DNA of 64,000 nt from an uncultured Tateyamaria sp. (lineage in GTDB: Bacteria > Pseudomonadota > Alphaproteobacteria > Rhodobacterales > Rhodobacteraceae). Where the stretch lies: assembly GCF_947497045.1 (NCBI RefSeq), contig NZ_CANMEU010000002.1, forward strand, positions 248,001-312,000, in the 5' to 3' direction. The position numbers and the translations under genes are program-made. Below the pieces are notes generated by a model. It ran no database searches. It saw only the letters and a program-made list of their open reading frames with translations, and was not told where the DNA came from. Every line of letters starts with the position of its first letter. Position 1 is the first letter of the stretch. This document shows, one piece after another, positions 47,069-57,100 of the stretch.

Positions 47069-48898
47069 ATGGCACTGGATTTTTTCCACTTTGAGCGGGT
47101 CAAGAAATACACTCGGAGCGCGATTCTGGCCGGGCTGATTGCCACCCCCGGACACATACTAGCAGAGCCAAGCCATGGCATAGCTATGTATGGCGCGCCG
47201 CTGCTACCACCGGATTTTGTATCTCTTCCCCATGCGAATCGCGATGCCCCCAAGGGCGGGTCGATCACGCTTGCCAACACCGGCAGCTTTGATTCGCTCA
47301 ATCCCTACATCCAGAAGGGCAACGTGCCGTGGCAGTTGCGTTTCTTAACGCATGAAAGCCTGATGGGCCGGAACCGGGGCGAGCCGTTCGCGCTTTATGG
47401 CCTGCTGGCCGAATCGATTGAGACGGACGAGGCCCGCAGTTGGGTCGAGTTTACGCTCCGCCCCGAGGCCAGATTCTCGGATGGCAGTCCGGTCACCGTC
47501 GAGGATGTGATCTGGTCCTACGAGACGCTCGGGACGCAAGGCCATGGTCGCTATCGCAGCCTGTGGGGGCAGATCGAAAGCCTTGAACAAACCGGCGAGC
47601 GTAAGGTGAAGTTCATCTTCAATACCGACAACCGCGAACTGGCCCTGCTGGCGGGCATGCGCCCGATCCTGCAAAAGGCGCAGTGGGAGGGCAAGGATTT
47701 CGCCGCCGCCACGATCAATGACATCCCCATCGGGTCGGGTGCCTATGTGGTCAGCGATTTCGAGGCGGCGCGCAGCGTCACTCTGACCCGCAACCCCGAC
47801 TATTGGGGGGCCAACATCAATTTCATGCGCGGCACCTTCAATTTCGACGAAATCACCATCGACTTTTATGGGGACGGTGATGTGGTGTTCGAGGCGTTCA
47901 AGGCCGGTGACGTGTCGGCCATCCGCGAATTCAACGCCGAAACATGGGCCAGCCAATACAACTTTCCCCGCGCCCAGTCCGGGCAGGTGGTCAAAACCGA
48001 GATCGCGCACCAGAAACCCTCGGGCATCACCGGCTTTGTGATGAACACCCGCCGCGCGCCCTTTGACGACTGGCGTGTGCGCGAGGCGCTGATCACCGCC
48101 TTCAACTTTGAATACATCAACGACACGCTGACGGGGGGCGCGCAGCCGCGTATCACCTCCTATTTCTCGAACTCATCGCTCGCGATGGACCCCGGCCCCG
48201 CCAAGGGCCGCGTCGCCGAATTGCTTGCCCCTTTCAATGGCAACCTGTTGCCGGGCGTGATGGAGGGCTACGCCCTGCCCGAAAGCGACGGCACATTGCG
48301 CAACCGCGCGGGTCTGCGCCGCGCTCTGGCGCTGATGGAAGAGGCCGGATGGACCACCCAGAACGGCAAGCTGGCCGATGCGGACGGCAACCCGCTGACC
48401 TTCACCATTCTTCTTGATCAGCAACGCACCGAAGATCGTGCCATTGCAGACCTTTACACGCAGGCCCTTACCCAGATGGGGATCACCGTGGACACCGATC
48501 TGGTGGACGGGGCGCAATTTACCGCGCGCACCGCCGCCTTTGATTTTGACATGACCTATCATCGCCGTGCGATGTCGCTCAGCCCCGGCAACGAGCAATT
48601 CTTCTATTGGGGATCGGATGCTGCCGATCAGGAGGGCACGCCCAACCTGATGGGGGCGAAGGACCAGGCCATTGATGCGATGATCGAGACGATGCTGGCC
48701 GCAACCAGCCGCGAAGAGTCGATCGCCGCCACGCGCGCACTGGATCGGTTGCTGACGGCGGGGCGCTATGTGGTGCCCTTCTGGCAATTCACCACGGGCC
48801 GCATCGCGCATATCACGGAAATGAAGCATCCTGACGTTCTGCCCATCTATGGCGACGGGCCGGACTGGATGCCGCAATTCTGGTGGTATCAAGAGTAA
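47069..48898 (+). CDS. YejA-like peptide/microcin-type ABC binding protein
   Basis: A 609-residue family-5 extracellular solute-binding protein. After a basic N-terminus and a hydrophobic segment (SAILAGLIATPGHILA) it reads HGIAMYGAPLLPPDFVSLPHANRDAPKGG, the hallmark of YejA-type binding proteins for oligopeptides. The C-terminus PDWMPQFWWYQE fits the family. I prefer ATG 47069 to the upstream TTG 47030. No permease or ATPase genes follow; the next gene, 6 nt on, is an aquaporin. It is thus an orphan binding protein, perhaps serving transporter genes elsewhere. Confidence 0.83.
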   Translation: MALDFFHFERVKKYTRSAILAGLIATPGHILAEPSHGIAMYGAPLLPPDFVSLPHANRDAPKGGSITLANTGSFDSLNPYIQKGNVPWQLRFLTHESLMGRNRGEPFALYGLLAESIETDEARSWVEFTLRPEARFSDGSPVTVEDVIWSYETLGTQGHGRYRSLWGQIESLEQTGERKVKFIFNTDNRELALLAGMRPILQKAQWEGKDFAAATINDIPIGSGAYVVSDFEAARSVTLTRNPDYWGANINFMRGTFNFDEITIDFYGDGDVVFEAFKAGDVSAIREFNAETWASQYNFPRAQSGQVVKTEIAHQKPSGITGFVMNTRRAPFDDWRVREALITAFNFEYINDTLTGGAQPRITSYFSNSSLAMDPGPAKGRVAELLAPFNGNLLPGVMEGYALPESDGTLRNRAGLRRALALMEEAGWTTQNGKLADADGNPLTFTILLDQQRTEDRAIADLYTQALTQMGITVDTDLVDGAQFTARTAAFDFDMTYHRRAMSLSPGNEQFFYWGSDAADQEGTPNLMGAKDQAIDAMIETMLAATSREESIAATRALDRLLTAGRYVVPFWQFTTGRIAHITEMKHPDVLPIYGDGPDWMPQFWWYQE

Positions 48899-48904
48899 GC
48901 GACC

Positions 48905-49582
48905 ATGATCCACAAGCTGTGGGCCGAGGCGGTCGGTACCGCCTTGCTGCTGGTCGGCGTGGTCGGCTCGGGTATCATGGGCGCGGCATTGGCGGGTGGA
49001 AACATGGGCCTTGCGCTGCTCGCCAACGCGATTGCGACGGGCTGCGTGCTTTATGTCATAATCACTGTGCTGGGCCCGATTTCGGGGGCGCATTTCAACC
49101 CGGCCGTGACGCTGGCCTTCTGGCTCAGGGGTGAGATCACGATGCGGCCTGCGCTGTTATATGCGGCGGTGCAGGTTATCGGGGGCATCCTCGGGGTCTG
49201 GGCCACCCATGCGATGTTCGACCTGCCGATCCTGCAAACCTCCGAAACGCTGCACCGCACCGGCCCCGCGCAGTGGTGGTCGGAGGTGGTGGCGACATGG
49301 GGGCTTCTGTTCGTGATCTTTGGCGGGCTCAGATCACGCCCCGACGCGGTGCCCACCCTTGTCGCACTCTACATCACGGGCGCATACTGGTTCACGTCCT
49401 CCACCAGTTTTGCCAATCCCGCAGTGACCATCGCGCGCAGTCTTTCCGACACGTTCGCAGGCATTTACCCGGGCCATGTCTTTGGGTTCATTGCATTTCA
49501 ATTTGTGGCTGTGGGCATTGCACATCTGACATTGGGCAAACTCCTTGGTGGCAAAGGTGGACCCGACCGGAATTCGACGTAG
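48905..49582 (+). CDS. Aquaporin / MIP family channel
   Basis: A 225-residue channel with six helices and both NPA boxes: SGAHFNPAVT in the first half and SFANPAVTIARS in the second. The second half has an arginine after NPAVTIA as in water and small-solute channels. It could pass water, glycerol or metalloids; the selectivity filter cannot be read with certainty. Separated from the binding-protein gene by 6 nt and probably co-transcribed. Confidence 0.87.
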   Translation: MIHKLWAEAVGTALLLVGVVGSGIMGAALAGGNMGLALLANAIATGCVLYVIITVLGPISGAHFNPAVTLAFWLRGEITMRPALLYAAVQVIGGILGVWATHAMFDLPILQTSETLHRTGPAQWWSEVVATWGLLFVIFGGLRSRPDAVPTLVALYITGAYWFTSSTSFANPAVTIARSLSDTFAGIYPGHVFGFIAFQFVAVGIAHLTLGKLLGGKGGPDRNST

Positions 49583-49762
49583 TGTTCGTCCAAACCTGAG
49601 GTTGCTGCATATCCGGAACCGTGCAGCCCAACACGCGCCTTGCCATGGGCCGGACCAAGGATCTGGCGGGGGACGACAATGACCTGAAGTGACCTGACCC
49701 GCGATTGGGCGGCAGGTGACCGCGCGCTTTGCACCGAATTTCCACATCTTGAGCTAAACGCG

Positions 49763-49894
49763 ATGCCGTTTCTCAAAGCCGATCAGGATCGGTTCGAAAG
49801 CTATCAGGCCGCCACGCATGACGTGGCGCTGAAAGACACGCAACGCGCGTTTGATGCCTACCTTGATCGGGTGGCCGCCCTGCGAACCACCTGA
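49763..49894 (+). CDS. Small ORF or C-terminal gene remnant
   Basis: A 43-codon ORF (starting MPFLKADQDRFESYQAAT, ending AYLDRVAALRTT). The same frame stays open upstream to a stop at 49685-49687, giving EFPHLELNAMPFLKAD, which reads like the tail of a larger helical protein that has lost its beginning. There is no ribosome site at the ATG. I do not recognise the family. The rest of the 316-bp gap (49583-49898) shows nothing else. Confidence 0.3.
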   Translation: MPFLKADQDRFESYQAATHDVALKDTQRAFDAYLDRVAALRTT

Positions 49895-49898
49895 ACGG

Positions 49899-50522
49899 TT
49901 ATGCCAGCGACGTGACCCACAGGATCAGCGCGTCCTCATCACTGGTCGAGACCACATTGTGCCCCATGGTCGCGTCATAATAGGCACTGTCGCCGCGCCG
50001 CATTTCCACGGGTTCGTAGAACTCGGTGAACAGGCGCACGACCCCCGTGAGAACGTATAGAAACTCTTCGCCGTCATGGCGGACCCAGCCATCAAATTCG
50101 TCCATCGACCGTGCGCGCACACGAGCGCGATAGGGTAACATCTGCTTTTTGGTGAGCGTTTCGGCCAGCAGCTCATGTTCATAAGTCACGGTGGCCTGTG
50201 CGTTGCCTTCGCCCGACTTGGTCACCGCCATGCGCCCGTTGATCTGCCCGCTCTCGGGCGGCGTAAAGAGTTGGGGCACCGAAATCTCAAGCCCCACAGC
50301 CAGCTTTTTCAACGCCTCATAGGTCGGCGACATCTGCCCGTTCTCGATCTTAGACAGGGTCGAGCGGGCAAGTCCCGCCTGCCCCGCCGCCTGTTCCAGT
50401 GTCCAGTCACGGGCCTTGCGCAATTCGCGCACCCGTGCGCCCAGATCAAGTGGTTCGGCCACGTCCTCATGGCCCGTGGCGCGGGCGATCTGGATCAGGG
50501 ATTTGGGGTCTTTTCCTTGCAT
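49899..50522 (-). CDS. XRE-family regulator with cupin domain
   Basis: A 207-residue transcription factor. The helix-turn-helix (about 27-85) reads RVRELRKARDWTLEQAAGQAGLARSTLSKIENGQMSPTYEAL. The C-terminal cupin (about 120-200) has DGEEFLYVLTGVVRLF and GDSAYYDATMGHNVV. Relatives such as PuuR bind small amines, amino acids or organic acids. It is divergent from the acyl-CoA synthetase/DsbA pair across a 64-bp gap and may control them. Confidence 0.87.
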   Translation of the reverse strand: MQGKDPKSLIQIARATGHEDVAEPLDLGARVRELRKARDWTLEQAAGQAGLARSTLSKIENGQMSPTYEALKKLAVGLEISVPQLFTPPESGQINGRMAVTKSGEGNAQATVTYEHELLAETLTKKQMLPYRARVRARSMDEFDGWVRHDGEEFLYVLTGVVRLFTEFYEPVEMRRGDSAYYDATMGHNVVSTSDEDALILWVTSLA

Positions 50523-50586
50523 ACCAACTCTATAGGACGCCGCCCGCAGGCTTGCAACGTCCGCCCCCGCGCACTAGCCCTATGGA

Positions 50587-52107
50587 ATGAGCAGCCTTTA
50601 CGACACGGGCCCTGCGGCCCCCTGCCCCGACCCGTTCAACATGGCCGCGCATGTGCTGACCCACGCGGATGCACTGGCCGATAAGGTGGCGGTGGCGGTG
50701 CTGCTGCCCGAGGAGGTGCAGTCGCTGACATATGGGGCGCTGAAAGCGGCTGTGCTTGGCACGGGGGCCGGGTTTCAGAGGGCTGGTTTCGCTCCGGGTG
50801 ACAAGGTCCTGATGCGCCTTGGCAATACGGTCGACTTTCCCGTCGCGTATCTCAGCGCGCTGGCGGTCGGGCTGGTGCCGATCCCGACATCCGCCACCCT
50901 GACATCGCCCGAGGTCGCCACGATCATCGCGGATATGAACCCGCGCGTGGTGCTGCGCGACCCGCATGTGGCCTCGGCCCCCGGCCCACCCGAAATCGGC
51001 TTGGCCAGCCTGCGCGCCATGCGTCACCATCCGCCCGCCGCGTGGCATATGGGCGACCCGGATCGGCTTGGCTATGTGATTTACACCTCCGGCACCTCGG
51101 GCACCTCGCGCGCTGTGGGCCATGCGCACCGGGCCATCTGGGCGCGCCGAATGATGCACGAGGGGTGGTATGGGCTGACCCAATCGGACGTGATGATGCA
51201 TGCAGGTGCCTTCAACTGGACCTACACGCTTGGGACCGGACTGATGGATCCGTGGTCTGTGGGGGCAACAGCACTGATCCCCGGCCCCGACACGACACCC
51301 GAAATGCTCGGCGGCTTGCTGGCCCGACACCGCGCCACGATCTTTGCCGCCGCCCCCGGCGTCTACCGTCAGATGCTGGCACGCAGCACCCTGCCCCTCA
51401 TGCCCGCGCTGCGCCACGGGCTGAGCGCGGGGGAAAAGCTGCCGCCCACGACCCACACCGCATGGGCAGAGGCGACAGGCACACCGCTCTTTGAGGCCTA
51501 TGGGATGTCGGAATGTTCGACCTTCGTCTCGGCCTCGCCCACCCATCCTGGCACGCCCGAGACCCTGGGGCGGCCGCAGCCGGGGCGGCGCGTGGCCATC
51601 GTGGATGACGCAGGCCCAGTGCCGCGCGACATGCCCGGCGTGATCGCCATACACCGCTCTGATCCGGGGCTGATGCTGGGTTATGTGGGCCAGCCGGATG
51701 AGACAGCAGCCAAGTTTCAGGGTGACTGGTTTCTGACCGGCGATATCGGCGAAATGGACCGCGAGGGGCAGATCACCTATCTGGGGCGCAACGACGATCT
51801 GATGAACGCGGGGGGCTACCGGGTGTCCCCGCTTGAGGTCGAGGCCGCACTGGCCGGCGCGCCCGGGCTTGGGGCAGTTGGCGTCACCCAGGTCGAGGTG
51901 AAACCCGGCACCCGCATCATCGCCGCCTTCTATACCGGCCCTCACCCACTGGACGAAGCGGACCTGCGCGCTTATGTGCAAGCCAAGCTGGCGCCCTACA
52001 AACACCCGCGCGCCTATGTTCATCTGCAATCCCTGCCCACAGGGGCCAATGGCAAATTGCTGCGCCGTCGCCTGCACCTGTTCTGGCCTCCAACGAAAGC
52101 AACCTGA
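50587..52107 (+). CDS. AMP-dependent acyl-CoA synthetase
   Basis: A 506-residue class I adenylate-forming enzyme. The P-loop region is VIYTSGTSGTSRAVGHAH (the usual PK pair is replaced by SR), the A5 motif is FEAYGMSECS, the hinge WFLTGDIGEM...GRNDDLMNAGGYRVSP, and the C-terminal catalytic lysine is in LPTGANGKLLRR. It resembles benzoate- or short-acid-activating enzymes, but the acid is unknown. One nucleotide separates it from the DsbA-like gene. Confidence 0.85.
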   Translation: MSSLYDTGPAAPCPDPFNMAAHVLTHADALADKVAVAVLLPEEVQSLTYGALKAAVLGTGAGFQRAGFAPGDKVLMRLGNTVDFPVAYLSALAVGLVPIPTSATLTSPEVATIIADMNPRVVLRDPHVASAPGPPEIGLASLRAMRHHPPAAWHMGDPDRLGYVIYTSGTSGTSRAVGHAHRAIWARRMMHEGWYGLTQSDVMMHAGAFNWTYTLGTGLMDPWSVGATALIPGPDTTPEMLGGLLARHRATIFAAAPGVYRQMLARSTLPLMPALRHGLSAGEKLPPTTHTAWAEATGTPLFEAYGMSECSTFVSASPTHPGTPETLGRPQPGRRVAIVDDAGPVPRDMPGVIAIHRSDPGLMLGYVGQPDETAAKFQGDWFLTGDIGEMDREGQITYLGRNDDLMNAGGYRVSPLEVEAALAGAPGLGAVGVTQVEVKPGTRIIAAFYTGPHPLDEADLRAYVQAKLAPYKHPRAYVHLQSLPTGANGKLLRRRLHLFWPPTKAT

Positions 52108-52108
52108 T

Positions 52109-52753
52109 ATGGCTGATTCCATCAAACTCGACATCATGTCCGACCCAATCTGCCCATGGTGCTATATCGGCAAGGCGCATCTGGACCGGGCCTTGGCCGC
52201 CCATCCCGACCACCCTTTCGTGATCGAATGGCATCCATTCCAGCTGAACCCCGATATGGCGGCAGAAGGCATGGACCGGCGTGCCTATCTTGAGGGCAAG
52301 TTCGGCGGCAAGGAAGGTGCGGTGCGTGCCTATGCACCCGTTGTCGAACATGCTGAAAAGGCAGGGCTCAAGATCGACTTTGAAGGGATGAAGCGCACGC
52401 CCAACACGCTTAATGCCCACCGCCTGATCCACTGGGCCGGGATCGAGGGCAAACAGACCGCTGCCGTCTCGGCCCTGTTCAAGGCATATTTCGTCGATAC
52501 CCGCGACATCGGGGATCACGAAGTGCTGGCCGATATCGCGGATAGCATCGAAATGGACGCGGCCGTTGTGTCCAGATTGCTCGGCTCGGACGCGGACCGG
52601 GCCGATATCGCTGCCCGCGACGCCCATAGCCGGCAGATGGGTGTGAATTCGGTGCCGACCTTCATCGTGGGTGGCAAACACGCGGTTCCCGGCGCACAGC
52701 CCCCCGAACTTTGGGCCAAGGTGATCGCTGATTTGCGAGAAACCGCCGACTGA
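52109..52753 (+). CDS. FrnE-like DsbA family oxidoreductase
   Basis: A 214-residue thioredoxin-fold protein without signal peptide. The active site is CPWC in MSDPICPWCYIGKAHLDRA, and the cis-proline loop is in MGVNSVPTFIVGGKHAVPGAQ, both standard for FrnE/2-hydroxychromene-carboxylate-isomerase-like members. A cytosolic disulfide or glutathione-linked isomerase role is plausible. Start ATG 52109, 1 nt after the preceding stop. Confidence 0.9.
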   Translation: MADSIKLDIMSDPICPWCYIGKAHLDRALAAHPDHPFVIEWHPFQLNPDMAAEGMDRRAYLEGKFGGKEGAVRAYAPVVEHAEKAGLKIDFEGMKRTPNTLNAHRLIHWAGIEGKQTAAVSALFKAYFVDTRDIGDHEVLADIADSIEMDAAVVSRLLGSDADRADIAARDAHSRQMGVNSVPTFIVGGKHAVPGAQPPELWAKVIADLRETAD

Positions 52754-52873
52754 CCTCACGTAAAGCGCCTAAAATTTGACCAATCAGGCAAATTTCAACC
52801 TCTGATCGTTGCCAACCGGTGTATAGAGACCCAATGTGACGCCAACGCGCGTCGCCGCTTTCTTGCATCGAGG

Positions 52874-54100
52874 ATGTCATTCGCCATGAACACCCCCCCC
52901 GGCCAAAGGGTTAGCAAGCCGGAATTCATTGCGCTGATGGCAATGATGTTTGCGACAATTGCGTTCTCCATCGACGCGATGCTGACGGCACTGCCAGCGA
53001 TTGCGGCGGATATCGCGCCGGGTGGGGTCGAACAGGCCGCGCTTATTATGACGATGTTTCTGGTGGGCATGGGGCTCGGGACGTTCATCACGGGGCCGAT
53101 TTCGGATGCGATCGGGCGCAAGCCGGTGGTCTATATCGGGCTTGCGATCTATGCGCTTGGGGCGGTGCTGGCGTGGATTGCGCCCACGCTTGAGCTGATG
53201 TTGGCGGCCCGCGTCCTGCAAGGGCTTGGGGCCGCGGGTCCGCGCGTCGTGTCGGCGGCCATCATCCGCGACCTTTACAGCGGGCGAGGCATGGCGAGCA
53301 TTCTGTCCCTGACGATGATGGTGTTTTTGCTGGTGCCCGCCGCCGCGCCCCTGGTCGGATCGTGGATCGCCGGAGCCTTTGGATGGCGTGCCATTTTTCC
53401 GTCCTTTGTGCTGTTTGCGCTGATCATTCTGGTCTGGTTCGGCACCCGCATGTCCGAGACATTGCCCCCCGAAAACCGCCGCCCCATGCGCTTGCCCCTG
53501 ATGGTGGATGCGGTGCGTCAGATGTTTGCGCATCCGACCGTGCGGCTGTCGATTTTCGTGCAAACACTGATGCTGATGATCCTGTTTTCGATCCTGACCA
53601 TGGTGCAGCCCATCTTTGAGGTGACGTTTGATCGGGCCGAAAGTTTCCCGCTGTGGTTTGGCGCGGTAGCCCTGGCCTCGGGCGTGTCCAGCCTGCTGAA
53701 CGCCGCCATTGTGGGCCGCTTTGGCATGCGCCGCCTTGTGACATGGGCGCTGGCGGCACAGGTGGTGATTTCAGGCGTGTTCGTGCTGTGGATGATAGCG
53801 GATATGCCGGGCCTGTTCGCATTCTACATCTTCTGGCAATGGGGTGTGATGTTTCAGGGTGGGCTTACGGTGGCCAATCTCAACGCCATCGCGATGGAGC
53901 CTATGGGCCATATCGCAGGCATGGCCGCATCCGTGATCGGCGCGGTCTCGACCGTGCTCGGGGCGGCGCTGGCATCCCCCGTTGGCATGCTCTTTGACGG
54001 CACACCCATGGCACTTGTGGCGACCGTCCTGACTGCTTGCATCCTTGCTTCGGTGATGATGCAGTACATGCGCCGGGCGGAAAAGGCCCTGATGGCCTAG
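52874..54100 (+). CDS. Bcr/CflA-type multidrug MFS exporter
   Basis: A 408-residue drug:H+ antiporter with 12 helices. MFS motif A-like GPISDAIGRKPVVYIGLAIY follows helix 2, and LQGLGAAGPRVVSAAIIRDLY is the Bcr/CflA motif after helix 4. The start may be ATG 52874 or 52886. It ends on CTAG, sharing that tetranucleotide with the convergent mfd stop. Substrate unknown. Confidence 0.88.
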   Translation: MSFAMNTPPGQRVSKPEFIALMAMMFATIAFSIDAMLTALPAIAADIAPGGVEQAALIMTMFLVGMGLGTFITGPISDAIGRKPVVYIGLAIYALGAVLAWIAPTLELMLAARVLQGLGAAGPRVVSAAIIRDLYSGRGMASILSLTMMVFLLVPAAAPLVGSWIAGAFGWRAIFPSFVLFALIILVWFGTRMSETLPPENRRPMRLPLMVDAVRQMFAHPTVRLSIFVQTLMLMILFSILTMVQPIFEVTFDRAESFPLWFGAVALASGVSSLLNAAIVGRFGMRRLVTWALAAQVVISGVFVLWMIADMPGLFAFYIFWQWGVMFQGGLTVANLNAIAMEPMGHIAGMAASVIGAVSTVLGAALASPVGMLFDGTPMALVATVLTACILASVMMQYMRRAEKALMA

Positions 54101-57100
54101 GCTTTGGCCTTCTTCTTTTTCTTCTTGGCGTCGATCACCTTTTCAGCCAGATCGCGAGCGATGGCGAACCCGCCCTTGATCTTGTCCGCGTCCGATTTCC
54201 AGTCGCGGCGCACCACGATCTTGTTGTCCTTGACCTTGGCCAAGCCCCGCTGATCATTGATGAATTCGACCAAACCCTGGGGCGAGGCGAACTTGTCGTT
54301 GTGGAACTGGATCGTAGCCCCTTTCGGCCCTCCGTCCAGCTTGGCGATGCCCGCGCGCTTGCACATCGCCTTGATGCGCACGACCAGCATCAACGTGTTC
54401 ACCTCCTTTGGCAGCGGGCCAAAGCGGTCGATCAACTCGGCGGCGAACCCTTCCAACTCCACCTTGGTGCCAAGACCCGACAGGCGCCGATAAAGCCCCA
54501 GACGCACATCCAGATCGGGCACATAGGCTTCGGGGATCAGCACGGGCACACCCAGATTGATCTGCGGGGCCCATTGCTCGTCACCCTCCATTATACCTTC
54601 GGTCTCACCCGACTTGATCTTGGCAATCGCCTCTTCGAGCATGGATTGATAAAGCTCAAAGCCCACGTCGCGCATCTGGCCCGACTGTTCCTCGCCCAAG
54701 AGGTTCCCGGCCCCGCGAATATCGAGGTCCTGCGAGGCCAGCGTGAACCCGGCCCCAAGCGTGTCGAGGCTGCCAAGCACGCGCAGCCGTTTTTCCGCCG
54801 TCGCCGTAAGTTTCGCGCGCGGTTTGGTGGTGAGGTAGGCATAGGCGCGTGTTTTCGAACGCCCCACCCGCCCCCGGATCTGATAGAGTTGTGCAAGCCC
54901 AAACATATCCGCGCGGTGCACAACCATTGTATTGGCGGTCGGAATGTCGAGGCCGGATTCCACAATCGTCGTGGCCAGCAGCACATCGAATTTGCCATCA
55001 TAAAACGCGTTCATGCGATCATCGAGCTCGCCCGCCGCCATCTGCCCGTGGGCGACCACATAGGTCAGTTCGGGCAGCTGATCTTTCAGAAACTCCTCGA
55101 TCTCGGGCAGGTCACTGACGCGCGGCACCACATAAAAGGACTGTCCGCCGCGATAATGTTCGCGCAGCAGCGCCTCGCGGATCGTCACCGCGTCGAACTC
55201 CGAAACATAGGTGCGGATTGCAAGGCGATCCACGGGCGGGGTGCCGATGATGCTGAGGTCACGCACGCCCGTCAGGCTCAGTTGCAGCGTGCGCGGGATC
55301 GGCGTGGCCGTCAGGGTCAGAACATGCACATCGCTGCGCATCTGCTTGAGCCGCTCCTTGTGCGTCACCCCAAATTTCTGTTCTTCATCAATGACCAACA
55401 GGCCGAGGTTCATAAACCGCACACCCTTTGCCAGCAGCGCGTGGGTGCCGATCACGATGTCGGCGGTACCGCGCGACATGGCCTCGCGGGTGGCGCTGGC
55501 ATCCTTGGCACTGACAAAGCGGCTGAGTTGGCGCACCTCGATGGGAAAGCCACGGAAGCGTTCGGCAAAGCTTTTGTAATGTTGCCGTGCAAGCAAGGTC
55601 GTGGGCGCAATCACCGCCACCTGTACACCCGACATGGCCGCAACGAAGGCGGCGCGCATCGCCACCTCGGTCTTGCCAAAGCCCACATCGCCGCAAATCA
55701 GCCGATCCATCGGCGCGCCGCTGGTCAGATCGTCGATCACTGCGCCGATGGCCGCCAACTGATCATCCGTCTCCTGATAGGGAAAGCGGGCCGAAAACGC
55801 ATCCCACATGCCCGGTGGCGGCTCCAGCACAGGCGCTTTGCGCAAGGCGCGCTCAGCTGCGATGCGGATCAGTCGATCCGCCATCTCGCGAATACGCTCT
55901 TTCAGGCGCGCCTTCTTGGCCTGCCATGCGCCCCCGCCCAACTTGTCGAGCAACCCTTCCTCGTGCCCGTATTTGGACAGCAGTTCGATGTTCTCGACCG
56001 GCAGGTACAGCTTTGATCTTTCTGCATATTCCAGCAGCAGACATTCGTGGGCAGCGCCAGCGGCGGTCACCACCTCCATCCCCTGATAGCGCCCGATCCC
56101 GTGGTCCACATGCACCACCAGATCGCCGGGCGTGAGGCTTTGTGTCTCGGTCAGGAAATTCTCAGCCCGCCGTTTGCGCCCCGGACGGCGGATCAAGCGA
56201 TCGCCCAGCACATCCTGTTCGGAAATAACGGTAAGACCCGGTGCCTCAAACCCATGTTCCAGCGCCCAGACAGCCAGATGCAGGCCCCGTTTGCCGATGC
56301 GGGTGGCGTCGGTAATGGGCACAGCTTCGGCCACGCCCTCGTCTTCGATCAGTCCCGTCAAACGCTCGCGTGCACCATCCGAATAGCTGGCAATGACCAC
56401 GGGGCCATCTTGAAGTTTCGCTTTAATATGGGATGCCAGTGCACCGAAAAGGCTTATGTTTTCTTGTTGGCGCTCGGGCGCAAAATTACGCCCGATCCGC
56501 CCGCCTGCATCCGTCACACCAGGGCCGGTCGCTTGCACAAGCTGGCCGAATTGCAAGACCCGGGCCTCGGCCATCACCGTCTCCCAGGCTGCGTCATCCA
56601 GATAAAGCCCACCGGGCGGCGCAGGTTTGTAAACCGAGTCCATTTTGGAGCGGTTCGCCATCGCCAGGCGCCGTGTCTCGTACTGATCCTCAATGCTCTC
56701 CCAGCGGGCCAGCCGGGACGGGGTCACCTGTTCGTCCAGCGAAATCGTGGCCCCCGGCAGGTAGTCAAACAGCGTGTCGAGATGGTCGTGAAAGAACGCC
56801 ATCCAATGTTCGGCCCCTTGCGCCTTGCGCCCGGCACTGACCGCTTCATAAAGCGGATCGTCAGTGCCCGCAGCCCCGAATTCCAGCCGGTAATTCTGGC
56901 GAAAGCGGGTGATGGCGGCATCGTCCAGAATGACCTCGGATACCGGGGCCAGTTCGATCATGTCCAGCTTTTCGGTCGTGCGCTGCGTGGCGGGATCGAA
57001 CCGGCGTGCGCCGTCCAGCACATCGCCAAACAGATCAAGGCGCACAGGCCCCAGATCGCCGGGCGGATAGATGTCGATGATGCCGCCGCGAATGGCATAG

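Noticed and set aside
54037-56016. 659-codon + strand ORF within mfd
   Set aside because: Shadow of the conserved helicase part of mfd; no ribosome site or family match.
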